This document shows positions 1-8,157 of a stretch of 64,000 nt of DNA, piece by piece (positions within the stretch are counted from its first letter, which is position 1; every line of letters begins with the position of its first letter). This DNA comes from Phycisphaerae bacterium. GTDB lineage: Bacteria > Planctomycetota > Phycisphaerae > Tepidisphaerales > Tepidisphaeraceae. The DNA lies in the NCBI GenBank assembly GCA_030448225.1, contig JAUJNJ010000010.1, forward strand, positions 29,073 to 93,072. Reading direction: 5' to 3'. Below the pieces are notes generated by a model. It had not been told where the DNA came from. It was given only the letters and a program-made list of their open reading frames with translations, and did not search any database. The position numbers and the translations under genes are program-made.

Positions 1-1020
1 CGCGAGGGGGCGATTGGCATCAACTCCCAGCCGATAGTCACCGCCCGCTTCGGCGCCGTCGAGGGCGTGCCGGTCTCGGAACTCCTCGAACGCCAGCGCC
101 GCGACGACCGCCGCGACGCGGCTAACCGCGACCGCGCGGGCGGCGACGACAACCGAACCGGCGACGGCGACGGCGACGGCGACGGCGGCAGACCGCGGGA
201 GCAGCCGCGGCCGAGCCGGCGCGGGCTGACGCGCGAGCGCATCACCTACGGCGACGCCCTGCCGCGCGGCAACCGCGTGACGGCGGGGGCGTTCCCGTCG
301 GGCACGCCGGGCGGCAACGGCGTCAGCATCGAGGAGAACTGCGCGCGCCTCGGCGTGGGCGTCGGCTCGACGCTCACGCTCGACGTGCAGGGCGTGCCGG
401 TCGACCTGCTCGTCACGAGCCTCCGCACCGTCGACTGGCGCACGTTCGGCATCAACTTCTTCCTGTTCGCCGAGCCCGGCCCGCTCGACGACGCGCGCAG
501 GCGCGTGGCCGTCGCCCGCATCGCCCCGGCCGACCTGCCGCGCGTGCAGGCGGCCATCGTCGGCGCGTTCCCGAACGTCACCGTGATCCACGTCCGCGAC
601 GTGATGGACAAGGTCCTGGCCGTGCTCAACAACCTCGGCGTGGCCGTGCGGGCGCTGGGGCTATTCACGGTGATCGCGGGCGTGGTCGTGCTCGGCGGCA
701 CCGTCGCCGCGACGCAGGCGCGGCGGGCGCGCGAGGTGGCGCTGCTGAAGACGATCGGCATGACGCGCCGCGACGTCGCCGCCGTCTTCGCGATCGAGTA
801 CGCGCTGACCGGCGCCGTCGCCGCCCTCGTCGGCGTCGCCGCCGGCGGCATCCTCGCGTGGGCGGTCCTGACGCAGGTGATGGACCTGCCCTGGTCGCCG
901 CAGTTCTTCGAGACGGCCGCGGCCGCGGCGATCACGGTCGCGCTCGCGGTGATCGCGGGTCTGGCCGCCAGCGCCCGCGCGCTCGCCACGCGGCCGGTCG
1001 AGGTGCTGCGGTCGGCGTAG
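1..1020 (+). CDS. ABC transporter permease, FtsX family, C-terminal part
   Basis: The frame is open from base 1, so the gene starts outside the window and the ATG at 67 is not a convincing start. The last ~150 residues have the FtsX permease pattern: a hydrophobic helix (VIAGVVVLGGTVAATQ), the cytoplasmic coupling segment REVALLKTIGMTRRDV, two more hydrophobic helices and the usual ending ATRPVEVLRSA. The part before it would be the periplasmic domain. That domain carries a Gly-Asp run and a charged, low-complexity stretch coded by a GGCGAC tandem repeat. FtsX-type permeases pair with a MacB/LolD-like ATPase to move lipoproteins or act as mechanotransmitters. The ATPase would lie upstream, out of view. 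Family is clear; substrate is not. Confidence 0.85.
   Translation, partial: REGAIGINSQPIVTARFGAVEGVPVSELLERQRRDDRRDAANRDRAGGDDNRTGDGDGDGDGGRPREQPRPSRRGLTRERITYGDALPRGNRVTAGAFPSGTPGGNGVSIEENCARLGVGVGSTLTLDVQGVPVDLLVTSLRTVDWRTFGINFFLFAEPGPLDDARRRVAVARIAPADLPRVQAAIVGAFPNVTVIHVRDVMDKVLAVLNNLGVAVRALGLFTVIAGVVVLGGTVAATQARRAREVALLKTIGMTRRDVAAVFAIEYALTGAVAALVGVAAGGILAWAVLTQVMDLPWSPQFFETAAAAAITVALAVIAGLAASARALATRPVEVLRSA
160..183 (+). repeat. (GGCGAC)n hexanucleotide tandem repeat
   Basis: Four perfect GGCGAC units lie in frame in the permease gene and encode alternating Gly and Asp. An in-frame hexamer can change length without breaking the protein. Confidence 0.8.
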
Positions 1021-1111
1021 TCCGCGGATGCGCCCGGACCGGCCGTGGTGGTGGAAACGGCCCGGTGCGACGGCGGGATAAAGTCACCGGCGCGCGGCGC
1101 GAGTCGCGGCG

Positions 1112-2527
1112 CTACTTCTTCGGGTCCGCAGCCTGAGCGGCTGGCGTCGGGTTCGCCTTGGCGTCCTTCAGCAGCCGCAGGGCGACCTCCACCAGCTTTT
1201 CGCCCGAACCGCTGGCGCAGCGGGCGCTGAGCGGCTCGTAGTTCCCCTCGCGATAGGCGCGCTCGGTGGGGATGTAGCCGATCGAGCCGTTGGCGAGCGT
1301 GGCGATCGTCGTGTGCGCGAACGGTGAGCCCTGCTTAATCGCTAGGCCGAGTTCTACGAAGATCTCGCCGGGCAACGACACGATCGCCACGTCCGCCGCC
1401 AGCGCCACGACCTGCACCTCCACCTCCAGCGGCTTGCCCTTGCGGGCGGCCACGTCCAACACCTTGAACGCCCGCGCCTTCTCCACCGTGCCCGGCGCGC
1501 CCTTCCCGAACTTCACGGCGATCTGCCGGGCCTCGGCCACCTCGGCGTCGGTCACCGGCGGCAGCGCGAGCGTCACGCGTTCGCTCCGCACGCGCGGCGC
1601 GTAGGCGTTGATCGGCCGTAGCTGCGGGTACGACTTAGTGACGACTTCCGCCAGCGCGGCACCGATGCGCTCGGCCTCGTCGAATCCCTTCTGCGGGCCG
1701 CCCTTCCATGAGTCGACGTGGTTGATGTCGCCGGCCGTGCCGATCGAGAAGAGCGTGACCATGTCGGCCCCCTTCGCCCTGGCGAGGTGCGTCGCCAGCG
1801 GGTGCGGGAAGTCGGCGGAGATTTCCGTGCCGCCGACGACGTCGAGGTGGATCGCGAAGTTCACGTAGGTGGCGATCGCCTTTCCGTCGAGCGACTCGGC
1901 GTAGAGCAGCGGCACGTCCGCGTCGGTCGGGCCGGCGGGTCGCACGATGTCGGCGTTCGGCCGCTTCACGTTCCACCCGACCGTGCCGTCCTTCATGAGC
2001 TTGCGGCGATTGAACGCCAGCCCCGGCGCCTGGCCGCGGCCGGCCATCAGCTTCGCGGGGGCGAGGCGGTCGATCGCCTGTTTTACGCTTTTGGCGATCA
2101 GGTCCGGCAGCGCGTCGTTGTACTGGCCGGCGAGGTCGGCCCGGCCGCCGAACGCGGCGTCGCGCGCCGACCCAGTGCTCATGCGGGGGCCGGTGTGGGT
2201 GTGGGTCGCGCTGATCATGACGCGCTCGCCGGGCAGGCCGGCCACCTCCGCGATTCGCCGGCGGGCCGCCTCGACCGTCGGGCGCGACAGGGAGATGAGG
2301 TCGCACACGACGAGCGCCACCCGCGCGCCGGCCTGCTCCACCACCATCGTCTTCGCGTACAGGTCGTCGTGTACGCCCGTCGCCGACCGGAGCGAGTAGT
2401 AGCCCGCCATCGGCGTCCCCTCGGGCGGCGTGATGACGACCGCGGCGGCGCCGACGCGCAGTTCGGCGGCGGGCGCGAACGGGGATATGAGAAGCAGCGA
2501 CAGGAGTGCTGGGATGATCGCTCGCAT
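1112..2527 (-). CDS. neutral/alkaline non-lysosomal ceramidase-like hydrolase
   Basis: An intact 471-residue protein. It begins with a Sec signal (MRAIIPALLSLLLISPFAPA, probable cleavage after AA). The mature part starts LRVGAAAVVITPPEGTPMAGY, the usual opening of the neutral/alkaline ceramidase N-terminal domain in bacterial relatives. The zinc-site region SATHTHTGP gives His109 and His111. Later pieces such as NFAIHLDVVGG and SLPGEIFVELG also match the family. The protein is shorter than classical ceramidases (about 650-700 residues) because it lacks the C-terminal Ig-like domain, which is common in planctomycete members. The substrate could be an N-acyl lipid or another amide. It stands alone, convergent with the permease and divergent from the phosphoesterase at 2970. 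Confidence 0.85.
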   Translation of the reverse strand: MRAIIPALLSLLLISPFAPAAELRVGAAAVVITPPEGTPMAGYYSLRSATGVHDDLYAKTMVVEQAGARVALVVCDLISLSRPTVEAARRRIAEVAGLPGERVMISATHTHTGPRMSTGSARDAAFGGRADLAGQYNDALPDLIAKSVKQAIDRLAPAKLMAGRGQAPGLAFNRRKLMKDGTVGWNVKRPNADIVRPAGPTDADVPLLYAESLDGKAIATYVNFAIHLDVVGGTEISADFPHPLATHLARAKGADMVTLFSIGTAGDINHVDSWKGGPQKGFDEAERIGAALAEVVTKSYPQLRPINAYAPRVRSERVTLALPPVTDAEVAEARQIAVKFGKGAPGTVEKARAFKVLDVAARKGKPLEVEVQVVALAADVAIVSLPGEIFVELGLAIKQGSPFAHTTIATLANGSIGYIPTERAYREGNYEPLSARCASGSGEKLVEVALRLLKDAKANPTPAAQAADPKK

Positions 2528-2956
2528 GAGGTGGGCTCCACTGTCGGCAGTGGCCGGAGGTTGAACGTGGGTCGAATCAACTTGCTGTTATACGGCACGA
2601 CGTTGGCCCGTGCGACGGTCGCCGGCGCGCGCGTGCAGCTTGGCCTGGGCGCCGGCGTGCATCGGGCCGGCGCCGCTGCGGACCGCTCGGTGTAATCTGC
2701 TTGCAAAATCGATCGCCTGAACCGGCGTCCCAAGTCCGCCACGTCCGCGGCGAGATCCCCTCACCCCCGCCCTCTCCCGCGAGTACGGGGCGAGGAGAGA
2801 GCCGCACGGCCTCTCGGGGACCTTCACCGTCCGGACGGGAATGTGGTCCGTATGGACGATCATTCGCGGCGACGGCGTCGTTCGGCGCTCGCGGCGGCAG
2901 CGGAGCTGCCGTCGCCGCTGGGCGTCGGACAAGTTAAAGTACCTGTCGGTCCAACC
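2528..2956. other. intergenic region with a CTCTCCCG-type repeat
   Basis: This is the divergent spacer between the ceramidase-like gene and the phosphoesterase gene. At about 2757-2815 it holds a C-rich then G-rich stretch (ctcacccccgccctctcccg, then a complementary gggcgaggagag) that can fold on itself. It resembles the short dispersed intergenic repeats common in planctomycete genomes. Promoters for both neighbours must lie here, but I cannot place -35/-10 boxes. Confidence 0.45.
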
Positions 2957-2962
2957 AGGAGA
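2957..2962 (+). promoter_or_regulatory. ribosome binding site fixing a TTG start
   Basis: AGGAGA ends 7 bases before the TTG at 2970. No ATG gives the signal peptide seen in the downstream protein, so this site supports the TTG start. Confidence 0.6.
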
Positions 2963-2969
2963 ATTGATC

Positions 2970-5096
2970 TTGAGCACGTCCCAAGCGCCGGCCGCCGGCT
3001 CGTCTCGGCCCTCGTCGTCTGCCTCGCGTTCGCCGCCGGTCACGCCCGCGCGGACTTCACGTTCGTCCATTGCTCCGACACCCACTTCGCGCCGGCAAGA
3101 ACGACGTGATCAACGCCGAGATGTTCGCCGAGATCGCCAAGCTCTCGCCCGCGCCGGCGTTCGCGATCAACACCGGCGACGTCTGCGAGTACGGCACCGA
3201 CGCCGAGTACGAGATGTACCAGCAGGCGATCAAGCACCTCGGCGGCGTGAAGATCTACCCCACGCCGGGCAACCACGACGTGCGCTGGAACCCGCGCGGC
3301 AAGGAGACACGCGCGGCACCGGCCGGCCGCTCTACGAGAGCTGGGATCACGAGAACGTCCACTTCGTCACGCTCGACTCCACCGTGCTGCTCGAGCACTG
3401 GGGCCACTTCTCGCAGGAGTCGCTCAATTGGCTCGCCGCCGACCTGAAGAAGGTCGGGCCCGACCGGCCGGTGGTGATCGGCTTTCACCACTGGATCGGC
3501 GCGAGTCGGTGCAGGTCGACAACGAGCCGAAACTGCTCGATGTCGTCCGCCCGTACAACGTCGTCCTCTGGCTCCAGGGCCACGGCCACAGCGACATCGA
3601 CTGGAGCATCAACGGCGTGCGCGACGATGGTGAAGGGCTCTACCAGGGCTCGTACAACCTCATCGAGGTGACGAAGGACGAGATGCGGATCAGTAAGCTG
3701 CTCCATCCCAGACCCGAAGAAGGCAGCGGGGAAGGACCTCGTGCGCGACAAGAGCATCCCGGACGAGAAGGTCGCGCGGACGACGAAGCACCTCATGACA
3801 ATCCCGCTCAAGCGTCAGCAAGCCCCGGAGTGGGCGGCCGACGCGAAGCTGACGGCCGACGCGATCGCCGTGACCGCCACCGCGCCGGAAGGCGGCACCC
3901 TGCAATACCGCCTCGGCACGGACAAGCCGCAGCCGCTCGAAGGCGGTCAGGCGAAGATCCCGACAAAAGGCTTAGCACCCGGTCAACACGTGGTGACGGT
4001 GCAGGCCGACCTGCCGGACGGGCGGGCGTACCAGATCCCGGTGTCGGTCACGCTGCCGGGCGTCGCGCCGGCGTGGGAGGTGAACGTCGGCGGCGAGGTG
4101 CAGTCGCAACTCGTCCGCGACGGCGACACGCTGTTCGTCTCGTCGATGGGCAATGATGTGATTGCAATAAATGCCGCCGACGGCGCCGAGAAGTACCGCG
4201 TGAAGACCGGCGGCCCGATCTTCTCGGCCTGCCACGTCGACGGCGACACCGTCTACTTCGGCTCGGCCGATCACTTCGTCTACGCCGTCGCCAAGGCCGA
4301 CGGCAGCGTGAAGTGGAAGGCCGAGACCGGCGGCGCGGTGCTGGCGGGGCCGAACGTGGCGAAGGGCGTCGTCTGCGTCGGCACGACCGACACGAAGATC
4401 TACGGCCTCGACGCCGTCACCGGCAAGGTCGTCTGGACGGTGCCGGGCAAGAACATGTTCCAGAGCAAGACCGCCACCGACGGCGAGCGGTTCTTCGTCG
4501 GCGGGTGGGACAACCACTTCCGCTGCATCGACGCGGCGAGCGGGAAGCTGCTGTGGGACCTCGAGCTCGGCCGCAAGCAGCGGTTCGACAACTTCAAGCG
4601 CCTTCGCCGCCCGCCATCACCGCGCCGGCCGTCGGCGGCGGCAAGGTCTACGTCAGCACGAACGACGGCATCCTCCACGCGCTGAACATCGCCGACGGCA
4701 CCGAGGCGTGGCAGGTCGACTGGAAGAAGATGGGCTATTCCAGCCCCTCTTCCACGAGGGTTACGTCTACGCGGCGGCGCTGGCCGACGAGGGGAAGGTC
4801 TTCTGCGTCGACGCCAACACCGGCGTTCCGCTGGACCGCCGAGACCGGCTCGGTCATCTACGACTCGAGCTTCTGCTTCGGCGGCGGGCACGTGTTCATC
4901 GGCAACGTGAACGGCACGGTCAACGCGATCCGCGCCGCCGACGGCGCGATCGCCTGGCAGTACCGCATGCCCCGGCCACCTCCTCGGCTCCCCCGCCGCC
5001 GATGAGCAGCGCGTCTACATGGGCTCGATGAACGGCGACGTGATGGCCCTGCCGATCGTCGCGGGCGCGCCGGCCCGGCGGGAGCCGACGCGGTGA
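2970..5096 (+). CDS. metallophosphoesterase fused to a PQQ-type beta-propeller (several frameshifts)
   Basis: One gene of about 700 codons that shifts frame seven or more times, near 2990, 3092, 3330, 3507, 3715, 4605, 4735, 4825 and 4975. The joined product opens with a signal peptide (RRLVSALVVCLAFAAGHARA). A calcineurin-like phosphoesterase domain follows, with metal-site motifs VHCSDTHF, NTGDVCEYG, TPGNHDVRW, GFHHWIG and LQGHGHSD. After a beta-rich linker come repeated propeller blades, for example MGNDVIAINAADGAEKYRV, ADHFVYAVAKADGSVKWKA and TKIYGLDAVTGKVVWTV. The protein is probably periplasmic. The first three breaks are each repaired by adding one base in a C/G run, which points to assembly errors rather than decay. 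The role of the fusion is unknown; a phosphomonoesterase or phosphodiesterase with a propeller docking module is reasonable. Confidence 0.75.
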
Positions 5097-5651
5097 ACAT
5101 CAGGACCGCGCCCGGCCGGTGCCGCATCAACCCGCCACTCCTGACGCGCTGGTGCTCTACGACGGAGAAGATCCGCCACAGAGGCACGGAGACACCGAGG
5201 CGGCACGGAGAAGGATGACACGCCGACACGCCGGCGGCATCGTCGGCGACGACTGCCTCGAGGGTGACCTTGTAGTGGCGACGCATGCGTCGCGGTCGAC
5301 GGGCAGCGCCGAACCTCCCGCGGACGACTTGTGGCTGCGCACAACGCGACGCAGGCGTCGCCACTACAGGTCCGACGAAGCGTCATCGATCACCCGCAGG
5401 CTCTGAGAAGCCACGGCGTGCATGGAGCGGACCCGCGACTCGATGTATTTCTCGATGAAACGCTTCGGCGGCGGCCGGGAACGCACGCCGGACGAACGGG
5501 CGCATCCGGCGCCCTTCCGCCGATGCGACCCGTCGACGTATGGGCGACGGACCGCTCGTCGCGCGAGCGAGGTCCGCGATCCTGCGGCGTCGAGCGCGGC
5601 CCGAGAATTTTTGCGGTTGTCGGCCCGCGCGCTCTGAGCATTATCCCCCGC
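5097..5651. other. repeat-rich intergenic DNA
   Basis: No coding frame is convincing here. At about 5172-5215 there is a degenerate run of the form ccacagaggcacggagacac, a type of dispersed non-coding repeat seen in planctomycetes and relatives. It is followed by the long inverted repeat listed separately. Confidence 0.45.
5266..5372. repeat. long inverted repeat (REP/MITE-like)
   Basis: The left arm at 5271-5292 (tgtagtggcgacgcatgcgt plus cg) pairs with the right arm at 5347-5368 at 21 of 22 positions. With a one-base gap the pairing extends outward to 5266 and 5372. About 54 bases separate the arms. No transposase lies inside, so this would be a non-autonomous palindromic element if it is mobile. 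Confidence 0.65.
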
Positions 5652-5943
5652 ATGTCGGCACGTGAGGACACCTTTGCGGTCGCGGGCGCGCGGCTCGACA
5701 CGGCGATGAACAGCCTGCGGCTCGGCGTCGATGCGCTGTAGTGCGCCGACGGCGCGGCCGAGGTCGCGCGGTGGCTCGACGTGATCGAGCGGGCCGCGGA
5801 AAAGGCGGAGCGGGCCGCCGCGTCGCTCGAGGACCGCGTCGCGCTGCCGGAACTCGTCGCCGCCGCCGCCGCCGCGGACGCCGCCGGCGCGATTCGTCAC
5901 CGGTTCCCACGCGTCCCCTCACTGAGCGCCGCACCGTGCCCTC
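5652..5943 (+). pseudogene. small hypothetical ORF interrupted by an in-frame TAG
   Basis: The frame from the ATG at 5652 reads MSAREDTFAVAGARLDTAMN and stops at a TAG (5739-5741). The same frame then continues with a helical, Glu/Ala-rich sequence (WLDVIERAAEKAERAAASLE) for about 50 codons. Nothing is recognisable by family. It could be a small helical protein with a sequence error or a true nonsense change, or chance coding in GC-rich DNA. Confidence 0.25.
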
Positions 5944-6174
5944 CGCGACCTACTACTACGTGCTCGTCGACGTGCAGGCGTTGCGGCGCCCGATTGTTCC
6001 CCGCCGCCGCCCCGCACCGCGGCCGGTCAGAGGCGCGGCGGTGGCTCTACCGCGAAGGGTACCGCGCGTCCGGCGTCGGCTGGGCCCGACGCCGACCGCA
6101 TCCGCGGCCTCGCCGACGGCGAGGTGATCGTCGCCTGGAAACTCGACCGCACCGGCGGCGAGGTGTGGCATTGA
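5936..6174 (+). CDS. small hypothetical protein, probably frameshifted
   Basis: A GTG at 5936 opens PSATYYYVLVDVQALRRP. Two other frames then give protein-like text (EARRWLYREGYRASGVGW, then ADGEVIVAWKLDRTGGEVWH) ending at a TGA at 6172-6174. Joined, this would be a protein of about 80 residues with one or two missing bases. I recognise no family. It may be chance coding. Confidence 0.25.
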
Positions 6175-6678
6175 TGATCTCGGGCGCGAAGGCGAGGTTC
6201 ATCGACGGGATAGGAATCGTCAGCAGCCGGCCACGCACTCGCGGCGGGAGGATCCACCCAGCGCTCCCGCCCCCGCCCGGAGGGCTTCATGGGCATGTGT
6301 AGCCGCTGCGGCTATCTCGCCCCGTCACCCCGAGGAGCGACAGCCGATACATCCCGGGGTGGGGAAGCGTATGCGCTCCTGAGATCCCTCAGGTCGCTAC
6401 CGCTCCGTTCGGGATGACAGGTTGCGCCTCGCGCTGTCACGCCCGCCGTCCAACGCTCGACTCACTGTGCAGTCTTCGAACTTTCCGGGAGCCTGCTCCA
6501 CGGCCCCTCACATCGGAGGTCGCTACCGCGCTGTCGACGCGACGAAAGCGTGGACGGTGACCAAAGGGGTCCGCACGGGGCGGAAGAGCGGAACTCGCGC
6601 GCGGTCCTCCTCGCGTTCGGTAACGTCCGCCGAGGAGGGCGCGCGGTGACGGAGTGGTGCGCGTGACTTCGGGCGGGG
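6175..6678. other. intergenic region with a dispersed repeat
   Basis: About 500 bases without a supported gene. The stretch at about 6322-6420 (gtcaccccgaggagcgac at one end, ctccgttcgggatgacag at the other, with gagatccctcagg between) has the form of a dispersed imperfect palindrome known from many bacterial intergenic regions. The remainder shows nothing I can name. Confidence 0.4.
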
Positions 6679-8047
6679 CTACGCCAGGACCTCGCGGAGG
6701 ATCCGGCCGTGGACGTCGGTGAGGCGGAAGTCGCGGCCGGCGTGGCGGTAGGTAAGGCGCTCGTGATCGATGCCCATCAGGTGCAGGATCGTCGCGTGCA
6801 GGTCGTGCACCTCGACGGCGTCGGACTCGAGTTCGAGCCGATCTCGTTCGTCTTTCCGTGGACCATGCCGCCCTTCACGCCGCCGCCGGCCATCCAGACC
6901 GAGAAGCACGCCGTGGTGGCCGCGGCCGTTCTTGCCCTCGATCGTGGGGTGCGGCCGAACTCCGTCGCCCAGACGACGAGCGTCTCCTCGAGCATGCCGC
7001 GCATCTTCAGGTCGCGGATCAGGCCGGACATCGGCTGGTCGGCGCTGCGGGCGAGGACCTCGTGGTCGGCCATGTCGCCGTGCGAGTCCCAGTTGGCGGC
7101 GTTGCGGTTGTTGGAGCCGGTGTCGATCAGTTCGATGAACCGCACGCCGCGCTCGGCGAGTCGGCGGGCGACGAGGCACTGCCAGCCGAAGCCCTTGGTC
7201 TCGCCCCGCTTCAGGCCGTAGAGGGAGAGGACCGCGTCGGACTCGGCGGCGACGTCAAACGCCTCGGGCCCCGCCTGCTGCATGTGGAACGCCGTCTCGA
7301 ACGCCTTCACGCGCGGCCAGCGCCGAGTCGCCGCGCGCTGTTGGAGGTGGCCGCGGTTGAACGCCTCCATGAGGCCGAGTTCCGCCTCCTGCACCGGGCA
7401 TCGGGCTGCGCGAGCGGAGGTTGGCGATCGGCGTGGCGCCGGGGATCACGCGCGTGCCCTGGTGGTGGGCGGGCAGGAAGTCGCTGGCGTAGACCTGCGT
7501 GCCGCCGTAGGGCAGCTCCGGCGCGATCACGACAAATGAGGGCAAGTTTTTGTTAAACGTGCCGAGCCCGTAGCTGAGCCACGACCCCATGCTCGGGCGG
7601 GTGAACGTGGCGGACCCCGTGTGGATGCCGAGGGCGGCCTCGGAGTGGTCGAAGTGGGCGGACTTCATCGAGCGGATGAGGCAGACGTCGTCCATGCATT
7701 CGCGGACCTGCGGGAACAGGTCGCTGACGACCGTGCCGCACCGCTTGTTGGCGCTGTAGCCCCACATGCTGCCGCGGTTCTTCCCCTTACCGGTTTCGGG
7801 CTTGGGGTCGAACGTGTCGATGTGCGAGACGCCGCCGGTGGCGAAGAGGAAGATCACGCGGCTTCGCCTTGGGCGCGAAGTGCGGCTGTGCGGGGCGAGC
7901 AGGTCTTCGGTCGCCGCGGCGGCGGAGGCGAGCGCGTCGGCGGCGGGCTCCTGCGCGCAGTTCGGAGAGGAGGCCGGGCAGGAGAATCGAGCCGCCGACC
8001 ATCGAGCGGATCATGTTGCGGCGGCTGAAGCGCGGTGCGTGATTCAT
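6679..8047 (-). CDS. DUF1501 family Tat-exported protein (frameshifted)
   Basis: The start at 8047 is preceded by AGGAGG about 10 bases away and gives a twin-arginine signal ([20 protein letters not shown]). The body reads [69 protein letters not shown] and [13 protein letters not shown], all classic for DUF1501, a sulfatase/alkaline-phosphatase-like fold. It ends with [20 protein letters not shown]. The gene shifts frame near 7960, 7860, 7400 and 6930. It lies 110 bases downstream of the PSCyt1/DUF1553 gene on the same strand. This gene pair recurs in many copies in planctomycetes and is usually inferred to work together in periplasmic polymer breakdown. The biochemical activity of DUF1501 is not established. 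Confidence 0.85.
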
Positions 8048-8157
8048 CGGGGCGAAGCCTCCTGGGGCCGTGTCGCGGGCATGTCGTTGAACTGGGACGT
8101 GAGCGCCGTTGGCACCGGTGCCGGGCGGCGGCGGCGCGATCGCGGCCGGGCGATCCG

